Shown here piece after piece: positions 1 through 8,112 of a DNA stretch of 64,000 nucleotides. The first letter of the stretch is position 1. The number at the start of each line of letters is the position of its first letter. This DNA comes from Pseudomonadota bacterium (GTDB lineage: Bacteria; Myxococcota; Myxococcia; Myxococcales; Myxococcaceae), in the NCBI GenBank assembly GCA_023426545.1, contig JAFAAN010000062.1, forward strand, positions 1 through 64,000, read 5' to 3'. Position numbers and translations under genes: made by a program. The notes beneath the pieces are model-generated. The model had not been told where the DNA came from and did no database searches. It saw nothing but the letters and a program-made list of their open reading frames with translations.

Positions 1-2
1 GT

Positions 3-245
3 CCCATGCCGCCGCCTCCGCCCGCGCGCCCCTCGGCGCCTCCCGCGGTGGCGCGCCCCTCGGCGCCCATCACCCGCCCGGGGCTGGGTGGCCTGGGAAG
101 CAAGCCGTTGCCGCCGCCACCGCCGACCCGCGTCGAGCGTCCGGCGCCGCCGGCTGACCAGGCGGGTTCCGCCGAGCCGCCGACGCCAGTCCTGGTGGGT
201 GCTGGCGCTAAGAAGAAGGTCGTGGTGAAGAAGAAGACCCGTTAG
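3..245 (+). CDS. C-terminal tail of a basic, proline-rich protein, probably bactofilin BacP (partial)
   Basis: Only the last 80 codons lie in the window; the reading frame is open to the left edge. The segment is almost entirely Pro, Ala, Arg and Ser with runs of five prolines, and it ends in a very basic tail (KKKVVVKKKTR). It has no folded domain of its own. It sits 64 bases before a PadC-like ParB/Srx gene. In M. xanthus the bactofilin genes bacNOP precede padC, and BacP is the bactofilin with a long charged tail, so BacP is the best guess. This rests on context and composition, because the bactofilin core is outside the window. Another proline-rich cytoplasmic protein remains possible. 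Confidence 0.6.
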   Translation, partial: PMPPPPPARPSAPPAVARPSAPITRPGLGGLGSKPLPPPPPTRVERPAPPADQAGSAEPPTPVLVGAGAKKKVVVKKKTR

Positions 246-309
246 CGCGCGCCACCCGCGCCATCAGTCGCTGGTGGCGTGGGTGCGTGGGTATATCAGG
301 GGTGCCACC

Positions 310-1692
310 ATGGACGCCGAGCACAGGGTTGATGGACAGGATGGGACGGCGGGTGCTGGGCCAGAAGGTGGCTCGCAAGCGCCGTCCAGGCAGGATGGCG
401 CCCAGTCCCCTTCGGGTGAGGGCCAAAGCGGCGCTGTGTCCGTGATCGCCAGCGCCGATGAGGCGGCTACGGTCTCCGAGAGCCAGGGCGCGGGGGCTGC
501 TTCCGCCCCGGATGGCCAGGGCGTGGAGGGCCCACCGTCCGGGCAGCCGGAGGGCAGCTCTCAGGGCCAGGGCGGGGAAGCGGGTGAGCGCCGGGATGAG
601 ACGGCCGCTTCGGCGCCGGAGCACCGGACAGAGGGCGAGTCCCTGGAGGCGGCGCCGTCCCAGGCCACTCCCGAAGGCGGAGCCCCGTCGGACGACGTCA
701 AGCAGGAGCAGACAGGTTCGCAGGGCGGTGGAGAGCAGGCCTCGGGAGGCTCCGAGGAGCAGGCGGAGCCACCTGCTGGGGGCGAGGCTCATGCGCAGGG
801 CGAGCACCAAGCCGTAAGCGAGTTCCATGGGCAGGACGCGAGCGCCCCGGGTGGTGGTGGGGCGACCGAGGACCGCGAGGGCGACGCCCCGGAGGCGACG
901 CCTTCTGCCGAACCGGCGTCGACCGAGGCCGCACCTGGAGAAACGGCGCCGGGGCTGGACGCTCCGCCCCACGGGGCCTTCTGGACCGGCGAGTCCGAAG
1001 CGGCCGAGAAGGCCGAGGCCGACGAAGGCGCTTCGGACGAGGGTGACGCGCAGCCGGAAGTGCTGGACGCGCCCGAGCAGCGGCTGGCGGGCCGGGTGAC
1101 GACGGTGCTGCTGCCCCTGGAGAAGCTCCTGGACGACAGCGCGTTCCGGCTCCGCCCTGAAGGGGATGTGTCGGGGCTGGCCACGGACATCGCGCGGCTG
1201 GGGCAGCTGTTCCCCGTGGACGTGCGGCCCGCGGGTGAGGACCGCTACCAGCTGGTGTGCGGCTTCCGTCGCGTGGCGGCGTTGCGCTTCCTCAAGCGGG
1301 ACGCGGTGCAGGCGCGCATCCACCTGCGGCTCACGGACGAGGACGCGCTGGTGATGTCGCTGGCGGAGGCGATTCACGCCACGCCGGTGGAGCCGGAGGT
1401 GCTGGAGGCCAAGCGCGACGAGCTCGAGGCGCAGGGCCGCTTGAGCGCGGCCGTCCGCGACATGCTGGAGAAGGCGCTGGCCACCGAGGACACGCTGGCA
1501 CCCGAGGGCGTCGAGGAAGAGATTGATGCGGACGAGCTGGCGCAGGAAGTCGCGCAGCGGCTCGGGGCCATCAACCAGGACCTCTCGCTGCTGGCGGACG
1601 TGTTCGCCGCGCTGGACGAGGCTCGCAAGGCGGAGCTGTTGATGCAGCTCCGGTACTCGTCCGAGCTCGTCACCTACCTGGAGGGGCTGTAG
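310..1692 (+). CDS. padC: PadC-like ParB/Srx-domain protein
   Basis: The product is 460 residues. About 260 N-terminal residues are low complexity, rich in Glu, Ala, Gly, Ser and Gln. They are followed by a ParB/Srx fold at about 261-355 and a helical C-terminus. ParB box I is readable as LGQLFPVDVRP, box II as CGFRRVAALR (GERR in canonical ParB), and box III as SLAEAIHATPVEPEV (ENxQR in canonical ParB). There is no helix-turn-helix DNA-binding domain, so this is not the chromosomal ParB. PadC of M. xanthus is known to link bactofilin scaffolds to ParA and to bind CTP through this fold. The ATG at 310 is chosen because AGGGG lies 7 bases upstream; an earlier GTG at 274 has no such site. pyrE follows after 3 bases. 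Confidence 0.75.
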   Translation: MDAEHRVDGQDGTAGAGPEGGSQAPSRQDGAQSPSGEGQSGAVSVIASADEAATVSESQGAGAASAPDGQGVEGPPSGQPEGSSQGQGGEAGERRDETAASAPEHRTEGESLEAAPSQATPEGGAPSDDVKQEQTGSQGGGEQASGGSEEQAEPPAGGEAHAQGEHQAVSEFHGQDASAPGGGGATEDREGDAPEATPSAEPASTEAAPGETAPGLDAPPHGAFWTGESEAAEKAEADEGASDEGDAQPEVLDAPEQRLAGRVTTVLLPLEKLLDDSAFRLRPEGDVSGLATDIARLGQLFPVDVRPAGEDRYQLVCGFRRVAALRFLKRDAVQARIHLRLTDEDALVMSLAEAIHATPVEPEVLEAKRDELEAQGRLSAAVRDMLEKALATEDTLAPEGVEEEIDADELAQEVAQRLGAINQDLSLLADVFAALDEARKAELLMQLRYSSELVTYLEGL

Positions 1693-1695
1693 GCC

Positions 1696-2262
1696 ATGGT
1701 GGAACCGCTCGTGAGAGACCGCGCCCGGCTTCTGGAGCTGCTCACGGAGCGCTCCTTCGAGCGGCGCCGCGTGGTGCTCTCGTCCGGCAAGGAGTCGGAC
1801 TTCTACATCGACTGCAAGCGCACGGCGCTGCTGGCCGAGGGGCACTTCCTCATCGGCCGGCTGTTCCTGGAGGCCATCCGCCGCGAGGCCCCCGAGGCCG
1901 TGGGCGTGGGGGGCCTGACGCTGGGCGCGGACCCCCTGGCGTCGGCGGTGAGCCTCACCGGCTACCTGTCCGGCACGCCGCTGGCGGCCTTCATCGTGCG
2001 CAAGGAGCCCAAGGGGCACGGCACGGGCCAGTGGATTGAAGGGCTGAGTGGCCTGGGGCAGGGCGCCGCGGTGGCCATCGTCGAGGACGTGGTCACCACG
2101 GGTGGCTCCACGCTCAAGGCCATCGAGCGCGCGCAGCTGGAGGGCCTGAAGGTGCTGGGGGCCTTCGCGCTGGTGGACCGGCTGGAGGGTGGACGTGAAG
2201 CCGTGGAGGCCTCGGGCCACCGGCTGCACACGCTGTTCACCCGCAAGGACTTCATCCCGTGA
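1696..2262 (+). CDS. pyrE: Orotate phosphoribosyltransferase
   Basis: This enzyme converts orotate and PRPP to orotidine 5-phosphate, the penultimate step of UMP synthesis, in the cytoplasm. The 188-residue length is normal for the family. The PRPP-binding signature VAIVEDVVTTGGST lies at about residues 119-132, and SSGKESDFYIDCK near residue 30 matches the substrate-binding N-terminal segment of bacterial PyrE. It starts 3 bases after the PadC-like gene, and its stop codon overlaps the GTG of the next gene, so the three are probably cotranscribed. No pyrimidine-specific regulatory site was seen upstream. Confidence 0.93.
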   Translation: MVEPLVRDRARLLELLTERSFERRRVVLSSGKESDFYIDCKRTALLAEGHFLIGRLFLEAIRREAPEAVGVGGLTLGADPLASAVSLTGYLSGTPLAAFIVRKEPKGHGTGQWIEGLSGLGQGAAVAIVEDVVTTGGSTLKAIERAQLEGLKVLGAFALVDRLEGGREAVEASGHRLHTLFTRKDFIP

Positions 2263-2891
2263 AGCAGGCGTTCGCCACCGCGGCCCTGCTGGGGCTGCTG
2301 GCGGGGTGTGTCACCACGCCGCCCACCGCCATCGGGGACCCGCCACCGTCGCTCCCGGACGAGCACGCCGAGCACTCCTACCGGAAGATTCTGGCGCGCT
2401 ACAGCGACCGCCATGAAATCTATGACGGCTTCGACACCCGCCTCTTCGCGGCGGCGACGCTGCAGACGCAGGCCTTCCGTGAGGCGCGCGTGCACCGCCA
2501 GGCGGCGTTCCAGCAGCTGCCGGCGCCGAAGGTCGAGCAGATGCTCGCGGAGGAGCGTGAGAAGGCCTCGCAGGTCCACGAGTTCTTCCTGGGCGTGCAC
2601 TTCAACGACTTCGCCTACGCCGACTTCGACTACAAGCACTCCATCTGGCGTCTGGCGCTGGTGACGCCCGCCGGCGAGGTGACGCCGTCGCGCATCCGCA
2701 GGCTGGGCCGGGCGAACCTCCAGACGCGGGCGTACTACCCCTACGTGTCGATTTTCTGGGTGGGCTGGGAGGTGCAGTTCCCCACCCAGATGTCCGACGG
2801 GCGGCCCGTCATTCCGCCGGGCACGGAGAAGGTGACGTTCCGCATGGCGTCATCCCTGGGCAAGGCGGAGATGACGGTGAGCGCGCAGTAG
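2259..2891 (+). CDS. Small lipoprotein of unknown function
   Basis: This is a 210-residue protein with a short signal sequence and a clear lipobox (LLAGC, Cys17), so it is probably an outer-membrane or periplasmic lipoprotein. The mature part is rich in aromatic and charged residues (for example FFLGVHFNDFAYADFDYKH), and I recognise no family. The GTG start overlaps the stop codon of pyrE, which indicates translational coupling. It ends 10 bases before the convergent LOG-family gene. Its function is unknown. Confidence 0.75.
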   Translation: MKQAFATAALLGLLAGCVTTPPTAIGDPPPSLPDEHAEHSYRKILARYSDRHEIYDGFDTRLFAAATLQTQAFREARVHRQAAFQQLPAPKVEQMLAEEREKASQVHEFFLGVHFNDFAYADFDYKHSIWRLALVTPAGEVTPSRIRRLGRANLQTRAYYPYVSIFWVGWEVQFPTQMSDGRPVIPPGTEKVTFRMASSLGKAEMTVSAQ

Positions 2892-2901
2892 CGCGCGCTT
2901 C

Positions 2902-3495
2902 TCACGTCTGGCCGGTGCGCTTCAGCCACTTCTGGGCGGGCGGCATCGTCGGCCCAGCCAGCAGGCGGTCCACCAGGGCAGCGGGCGAGTCGCTCACCGC
3001 GAAGGGCACGGCCTGCTCCACGGGGACGAAGCCCTCCTCCGCGTGGTGCCGCGCCATGGCCAGCAGCGGCTGGAAGAAGCCGCGCGTGTCCAGCAGTCCC
3101 ATGGGCTTGTGGTGCAGGCCCAGCTGGGCCCACGTCACGATTTCGAAGAGCTCGTCGAGCGTCCCGAAGCCGCCAGGCAGGGCGATGAAGGCGTCCGAGC
3201 GCTCCGCCATCAGCGCCTTGCGCTCGTGCATGGAGCCCACGGCGTGCAGCTCCGACAGGCTCCGGTGGGCCAGCTCCTTCGCGCTGAGGAAGTCGGGCAG
3301 CACGCCCACCACCTTGCCCCCGGCGGCGAGGGCGCCGTCGGCCACGGCGCCCATGAGCCCCACGCTGGCGCCGCCGTAGACGAGCGTCAGCCCGCGCCGC
3401 GCCAGCTCGGCGCCCATGCGCGAGGCGGCCTCCATGTACTCCGGACGCGCGCCGGGCCGGGAGCCGCAGAACACGCAGACACTTCGCACTTCCAT
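2902..3495 (-). CDS. LOG family nucleoside monophosphate phosphoribohydrolase
   Basis: The family hydrolyses cytokinin-type or other nucleoside 5-monophosphates to free base and ribose 5-phosphate. The signature PGGFGTLDE is present, as are the YGGASVGLMGAVADGAL loop and the SMHERKALM segment typical of the family. The ATG at 3495 gives 197 residues and has GGAGG 8 bases upstream; an in-frame GTG at 3510 would overlap the rhomboid gene. It is the last gene of the nadB-rhomboid-LOG operon. The biological substrate cannot be read from the sequence. Confidence 0.88.
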   Translation of the reverse strand: MEVRSVCVFCGSRPGARPEYMEAASRMGAELARRGLTLVYGGASVGLMGAVADGALAAGGKVVGVLPDFLSAKELAHRSLSELHAVGSMHERKALMAERSDAFIALPGGFGTLDELFEIVTWAQLGLHHKPMGLLDTRGFFQPLLAMARHHAEEGFVPVEQAVPFAVSDSPAALVDRLLAGPTMPPAQKWLKRTGQT

Positions 3496-3496
3496 G

Positions 3497-4222
3497 TCAC
3501 AGGCCTCCACGCCGCTCGGGGTGGGCCGCGTAGAGCGCCACCACCAGCGTGAGAAAGAGGATGATGGGCAGGGCCCGAGCGTATACCAGCCGCCCCATGC
3601 GCAGGGCGAGGCCGCAGGGAAGCCCGAAGAGGAACCCGCCCAGGTGGCCCGCCCAGCTCACGAAGGGCAGCAGGCTGAGGACGGCCACCTGCGCCAGCCA
3701 GATGAACAGGTCCCTGCGGCCCTCGCGCGTGGCGACGGGCAGCATGGCGCCGGCCCACCCGAGGATCATCCCGGACGCGCCCACGGTGGGCTGGTTGAAG
3801 TCGAAGATGAGCGAGAAGGTGGACGCGCCCAGGGCCGTGACGAGCGACAAGCCCAGGAAGCGGAGGCTGCCGATGCCGCGCTCCAGCGTGAAGCCCAGCG
3901 TCACCACCACGGACATGTTGAAGAGCAGGTGGATGGCTCCGCCGTGCTCCAGCACCGCGCCGAGCAGCCGCCAGTACTGGCCGGCCTGGACGGCGGGGCC
4001 GTAGAGGGCGAGGGGAGGCAGCCGGCTCGTGCCTCCCGGCCCGGAGACCCACTGGGAGAGGGGTAGGAACTGCTCGGCCAGGAACATGCCCACCGCGCCG
4101 GCGATGATGGCGTAGCACACCCACGGACGAGGCAGCGGCGGGCCTTGGATGGGCTGCCGGGGGCCGGGGCCTTCGGCTCCGGGGGAGGGGGCATCGAGGA
4201 TGCGGCGTGGGCGCGAGGACAT
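3497..4222 (-). CDS. Rhomboid family intramembrane serine protease
   Basis: This 241-residue multi-pass membrane protein has a proline-rich cytoplasmic N-terminus of about 30 residues and then about six hydrophobic segments. The catalytic dyad is intact: Ser150 in VGASGMILG and His193 in WAGHLGGFLFG. The HxxxN oxyanion motif is present as HLLFN (98-102). It lies 6 bases after nadB and directly before the LOG gene, so it is probably expressed with them. Rhomboids cleave transmembrane substrates; nothing here identifies the substrate. Confidence 0.88.
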   Translation of the reverse strand: MSSRPRRILDAPSPGAEGPGPRQPIQGPPLPRPWVCYAIIAGAVGMFLAEQFLPLSQWVSGPGGTSRLPPLALYGPAVQAGQYWRLLGAVLEHGGAIHLLFNMSVVVTLGFTLERGIGSLRFLGLSLVTALGASTFSLIFDFNQPTVGASGMILGWAGAMLPVATREGRRDLFIWLAQVAVLSLLPFVSWAGHLGGFLFGLPCGLALRMGRLVYARALPIILFLTLVVALYAAHPERRGGL

Positions 4223-4228
4223 GGGCGC

Positions 4229-5818
4229 TCAGGGCTCCCGGGAGACGACGGTGTCCCGCTGCCAGCGGTGGTCGTCCGTGTGGGGGTAGTCCAGCGTGTA
4301 GTGGAGCCCGCGGCTCTCCTTGCGACGGCTGGCGCAGTCGACGATGAGGTAGGCCACGTCGGCGATGTTGCGCAGCTCGATGACGTCGCGAGTCACCTTG
4401 AAGCGCCAGTAGTAGTCGCGAATCTCCTCGCGCAGCAGCTCCAGGCGCCGGCGCGCGCGCATCAGCCGCTTGTCCGTGCGGACGATGCCCACGTAGTTCC
4501 ACATGAGGCGGCGAATCTCGTCCCAGTTGTGGGTGACGACGACGCTCTCGTCGGACTCCACCGCGCTGCCCGGGTCCCACGCAGGCGGGTCCTCGGACTG
4601 GGTGGGCTGGCCGCGGACCTCCTCGGCGGCCACCTGGACGGCGCGGTGGCCGAACACGAGCCCCTCCAGCAGGGAGTTGGACGCGAGCCGGTTGGCGCCG
4701 TGCAGGCCGGTGCACGTGACTTCGCCGATGGCGTACAGCCCCGGCACGTTGGTGCGCCCCTCCAGGTCCGTCACCACGCCGCCACACATGTAGTGCGCAG
4801 CGGGGACGACGGGGATGGGCTGCGCCGCCATGTCGATGTTGAAGGCCTTGCAGGTGGCGTAGATGTTGGGGAAGCGCTCGGCGAGGAAGGCGCGGCCCAG
4901 GTGCGTCATGTCCAGGTAGACGCAGTCGTCGCCCGTGCGCTTCATCTCCGCGTCGATGGCGCGGGCCACCACGTCGCGCGGGGCGAGCGCGCCCATGGGG
5001 TGGTAGCGCTCCATGAAGGACGCGCCGCTCTTGAGCTTCAGCTGGCCGCCCTCGCCGCGCAGCGCCTCGCTGATGAGGAAGCTCTTGGCCTCCGGGTGAT
5101 ACAGGCAGGTGGGGTGAAACTGGTAGAACTCCATGTTCGCCAGCTTCGCGCCCGCCCGGTACGCCATGGCGACGCCATCCCCGGTGGCCACGTCCGGATT
5201 GGACGTGTACAGGTACACCTTGCCCGCGCCGCCGGTGGCCAGCACCGTCACCTTGGCGAGGAAGCGCTCGATGTCGCCGTTCGCCAGGAGCGCGTAGACG
5301 CCCAGGCAGCGGCTGACGCCCGGCGAGCGCACCTTCCGGTCCTGGATGAGGTCGATGGCGGCCGTGTGCTGGAAGAAGGTGATGTTGGGAGCCTCGTCAC
5401 ATGCGGCGAGCAGCGCCCGCTGCACCTCGCGCCCGGTGATGTCCCCCGAATGGATGATGCGGCGCGCGGAGTGGCCGCCCTCGCGGGTGAGGTCGAACTC
5501 GCCGGTGGTGCGGCGGTTGAAGTCGGCGCCCAGGCCCACCAGCTCCTGCACGCGGGCGGGGCCCTCCTTCACCGTGATTTCCACCGCGTCGCGGTGGCAC
5601 AGCCCCGCACCGGCAACCAGCGTGTCCTCGATGTGCGCCTCGAACGAGTCCGTGGGCGCGAGCACGCTGGCGATGCCCCCCTGGGCGTAGGCGGTGTTGC
5701 TTTCGAAGCGGTCTCGCTTGGTCAGGACGGCGACCGTGCCATGGCGGGCCGCCTGGAGGGCGAACGAGAGGCCCGCCACGCCGCCTCCAAGAACGAGAAA
5801 GTCGAACCGATGGGGCAT
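4229..5818 (-). CDS. nadB: L-aspartate oxidase
   Basis: NadB oxidises L-aspartate to iminoaspartate, the first step of de novo NAD synthesis, using FAD. The FAD-binding GGGVAGLSF motif is at residues 11-19, the NTAYAQGGIASV substrate loop at 41-52, and the conserved EGGHSARRIIHSGD segment at about 113-126. The C-terminal third is the helical domain shared with fumarate reductase and succinate dehydrogenase flavoproteins. The SNTAYAQGGI segment favours NadB over those relatives. The length, 529 residues, is normal. nadA and nadC are not in the window. It heads the minus-strand operon and diverges from the lytic transglycosylase. Confidence 0.93.
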   Translation of the reverse strand: MPHRFDFLVLGGGVAGLSFALQAARHGTVAVLTKRDRFESNTAYAQGGIASVLAPTDSFEAHIEDTLVAGAGLCHRDAVEITVKEGPARVQELVGLGADFNRRTTGEFDLTREGGHSARRIIHSGDITGREVQRALLAACDEAPNITFFQHTAAIDLIQDRKVRSPGVSRCLGVYALLANGDIERFLAKVTVLATGGAGKVYLYTSNPDVATGDGVAMAYRAGAKLANMEFYQFHPTCLYHPEAKSFLISEALRGEGGQLKLKSGASFMERYHPMGALAPRDVVARAIDAEMKRTGDDCVYLDMTHLGRAFLAERFPNIYATCKAFNIDMAAQPIPVVPAAHYMCGGVVTDLEGRTNVPGLYAIGEVTCTGLHGANRLASNSLLEGLVFGHRAVQVAAEEVRGQPTQSEDPPAWDPGSAVESDESVVVTHNWDEIRRLMWNYVGIVRTDKRLMRARRRLELLREEIRDYYWRFKVTRDVIELRNIADVAYLIVDCASRRKESRGLHYTLDYPHTDDHRWQRDTVVSREP

Positions 5819-5827
5819 GTCGAACAG

Positions 5828-5856
5828 CCTTTAGCGACTGTAAGTGCTGGAAACAA
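5828..5856 (-). promoter_or_regulatory. Candidate sigma-70 promoter for nadB
   Basis: On the minus strand TTGTTT and TAAAGG are separated by exactly 17 bases. The -10 element ends 9 bases before the nadB ATG, so a transcript from it would be leaderless or nearly so. AAGG within the same element could instead be read as a ribosome binding site. Confidence 0.38.
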
Positions 5857-5906
5857 GGCGTTTTCTTGAGGACTTTCGCGCGGGTGTCTAAGGTTCGTGC
5901 GCCGAT

Positions 5907-6593
5907 ATGCGCGCATCCTCCACCTTCCTCGCCGCCGTGCTGCTGGCCCTGCCCCTGTCGGCGGGGGCGGACGCCATCTACCGGTATGTCGAGAAGGACG
6001 GCACCATCATCTACACGAACGTGCCGCCCGCCGGCTCCAAGCGGGCCAAGACGCTGAAGGGCACGTTCACCCAGGCCCCCGCGAAGAACACGCCGGTGGT
6101 GGGCCGCAGGCGGACGCCGCCGGATCTGGATCCGCACATCACGGCCGCGGCGCTGCGCTACCGAATTCCTCCGGCGCTGGTGCGCGCCATCATGCACACC
6201 GAGAGCAACTTCAACCCCAACGCGCTCAGCCACAAGGGCGCCAGCGGGCTGATGCAGCTCATGCCTGCCACGGCGTCGGACATGTACGTGAAGGACATCT
6301 TCGACGAGCGCGACAACATCGAGGGCGGAGTGCGCTACCTGCGCGTGCTCGCCAACATGTTCGACGGGGACATGGTGAAGATGATTGCCGCGTACAACGC
6401 CGGCCCCGAGGCGGTGAAGCGCTACGGCGGCAAGGTGCCCCCCTACGAGGAGACGCAGGGGTACGTGCGCAAGGTGCTCAAGCTCTACTACCACTACAAG
6501 GAGCGCGAGCGGTCCGTCGAGGACGGTCCCCGCGAGCCCACATCCCAGAATGACGACGCGCGCGAAGGGGCGGAGGGAGACGAGCCCCGCTGA
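5907..6593 (+). CDS. Secreted lytic transglycosylase with DUF4124 N-terminal domain
   Basis: The enzyme cleaves the MurNAc-GlcNAc bond of peptidoglycan to give anhydro ends. A signal peptide occupies about residues 1-22. A DUF4124-like segment follows (AIYRYVEKDGTIIYTNVPP), then an SLT domain at about 75-195. The catalytic glutamate is Glu99 in HTESNFNPNA, followed by the conserved GASGLMQLMPATA and the AYNAG motif. The last 30 residues are charged and disordered. Its 3-prime end overlaps the next gene by 44 bases. The length, 228 residues, fits small periplasmic SLT enzymes. Confidence 0.9.
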   Translation: MRASSTFLAAVLLALPLSAGADAIYRYVEKDGTIIYTNVPPAGSKRAKTLKGTFTQAPAKNTPVVGRRRTPPDLDPHITAAALRYRIPPALVRAIMHTESNFNPNALSHKGASGLMQLMPATASDMYVKDIFDERDNIEGGVRYLRVLANMFDGDMVKMIAAYNAGPEAVKRYGGKVPPYEETQGYVRKVLKLYYHYKERERSVEDGPREPTSQNDDAREGAEGDEPR

Positions 6594-8100
6594 TGATGAG
6601 TTCCTTCAGCAGCTCACCCGCGGTGGCGAGCTGTTGGCCGCAGGCCGGATCCACGAGGCCCAGCCCTTCCTGGAGCGTGCCCACCAGCTCCAGCCCCGCA
6701 TGGAGAAGGCGCAGAACCTGCTGGGGCTCTGCTACTTCAAGCTGGGCCTGTTCGACCGGGCGGCCGAGCTGTACGAGATGCTGGTCCGGGACAACCCGGT
6801 GGACCCCACGCTCCGGGTCAACCTGGGGCTGGTGTACCTGAAGACGAACGCGCTGCAGCGCGCGGCGCGCGAGTTCGAGACCGCCACCGACCTGGCCCCC
6901 GAGCACCAGAAGGCGCAGAACTACCTGGGGCTCGCGCTGGCGCAGATGGGCGAGTACGGCCGCGCCCGGGAGCACTTCCTGCTCGCGGGCAGCGAGGTGA
7001 TGGCGGAGAAGATGTCGCGCGCCATCGCCGGGGATGCCTATGCCCGCCCGGCCCCCGCGCCCACGGCCAGGGGCAAGGCCCCCGCGGAGGAGGCCGCTGT
7101 GGCGCCTTCCCCCGTCGAGAGCGCGCCGCCTGCGCCGGAGGAAGAGGAGCTCCGCTTCGCCGAGGACGAGGGCCCCAGCGCGCTGGCCAGCTCTACGCCC
7201 GGCCCGGCGTCCGCGGCCCCGTCGCGGCCCGGGGACACCTCCGCGCAGGAGCCGCCCCCCGAGTCCGCGTTCGAGGAGACCTCCGCGGCCGGCGCTGCGA
7301 GTTCCCCACCGGCGTCCGTGCCCGTGACGAAGGTGCAGCTGCGGCGTGTGTCCTCGGAGTCGCTCGGGACGCCCGCCGTGGCCCCGTCGTGGGGCGAGGG
7401 AGTGGCAGCGGGCCTGCCGGCACCGGCTGTCACGCCCGCCGTGCCGACGGACGGTGCGGTGGCGTCGCTGGCCGAGCTCGCCGCCTCGGTCGTCCTGGAT
7501 GGGACGGACGCGTCGCGGCCCTTCCGTTCAGGCACCGACTGCTTCGCCGTGGCGGTGGAAGGGGAGCTGCTGACGCGCCTGGATGGGCTGGTGGCCCTGG
7601 GCGGGCAGGTCAGCTTCACGCCGGAGATGAAGCGCTTCCGGGGCCGGGCCACGGACAAGTCCTTCGGGGAGGGGGCGGCGCGGATGGTGCGTGCGCGGGG
7701 CCAGGGCGTGCTGTACCTGGCGCCCGCCGAGGCCCGCACCTTCCTGGCGGTGGACCTGGGGGATGACTCCGCCTACTTCCGCGACGAGTGCGTCTTCGCC
7801 TTCGAGGAGCCGGTCATGTTCGAGAACGGGCGGGTGCCGTCGGACATCGCGCCCGACCTGGACTTGGTGCACCTGCGGGGGCAGGGGCGGGTGCTGCTGA
7901 GCCTGCCCGGGCCGCTGCGCTCGGTGCCGGTGCGACAGGAGCGGCCGGTGACGGTGCCGCTGGCTCACCTGGTGGGATGGCAGGGCAACCTCACGCCGCG
8001 CATGGTTCCGCTGCTCAAGTCCCCCACCGGTGAGACGCTCCGGGCGGGTGTGGAGCTGGGCGGTGAAGGTTTTGCCCTCATTGCCCTCGCTGTCCGATAG
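6550..8100 (+). CDS. TPR protein with a C-terminal AIM24-like domain
   Basis: This 516-residue cytoplasmic-looking protein has no signal peptide. Residues 20-150 form about four tetratricopeptide repeats (for example LLGLCYFKLGLFDRAAELYE). A proline- and alanine-rich linker of about 140 residues follows. The last 190 residues resemble the AIM24/TspB beta-sandwich family (repeated glycine-hydrophobic strands such as GQGVLYLA and GQGRVLLSLPGP). It starts inside the end of the lytic transglycosylase gene and ends 12 bases before pgsA. The AIM24 assignment is by eye and is the weaker half; the TPR part is clear. Confidence 0.72.
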   Translation: MTTRAKGRRETSPADDEFLQQLTRGGELLAAGRIHEAQPFLERAHQLQPRMEKAQNLLGLCYFKLGLFDRAAELYEMLVRDNPVDPTLRVNLGLVYLKTNALQRAAREFETATDLAPEHQKAQNYLGLALAQMGEYGRAREHFLLAGSEVMAEKMSRAIAGDAYARPAPAPTARGKAPAEEAAVAPSPVESAPPAPEEEELRFAEDEGPSALASSTPGPASAAPSRPGDTSAQEPPPESAFEETSAAGAASSPPASVPVTKVQLRRVSSESLGTPAVAPSWGEGVAAGLPAPAVTPAVPTDGAVASLAELAASVVLDGTDASRPFRSGTDCFAVAVEGELLTRLDGLVALGGQVSFTPEMKRFRGRATDKSFGEGAARMVRARGQGVLYLAPAEARTFLAVDLGDDSAYFRDECVFAFEEPVMFENGRVPSDIAPDLDLVHLRGQGRVLLSLPGPLRSVPVRQERPVTVPLAHLVGWQGNLTPRMVPLLKSPTGETLRAGVELGGEGFALIALAVR

Positions 8101-8112
8101 AAGGGGCCCGCC

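Noticed and set aside
274..309. Upstream GTG start for the PadC-like gene
   Set aside because: No ribosome binding site precedes it, while ATG 310 has AGGGG at good spacing.
2881..2896. GCGCGC hairpin between the lipoprotein and LOG genes as a terminator
   Set aside because: The stem is only six alternating GC pairs, partly within a coding region, and such runs are common by chance at this GC content.
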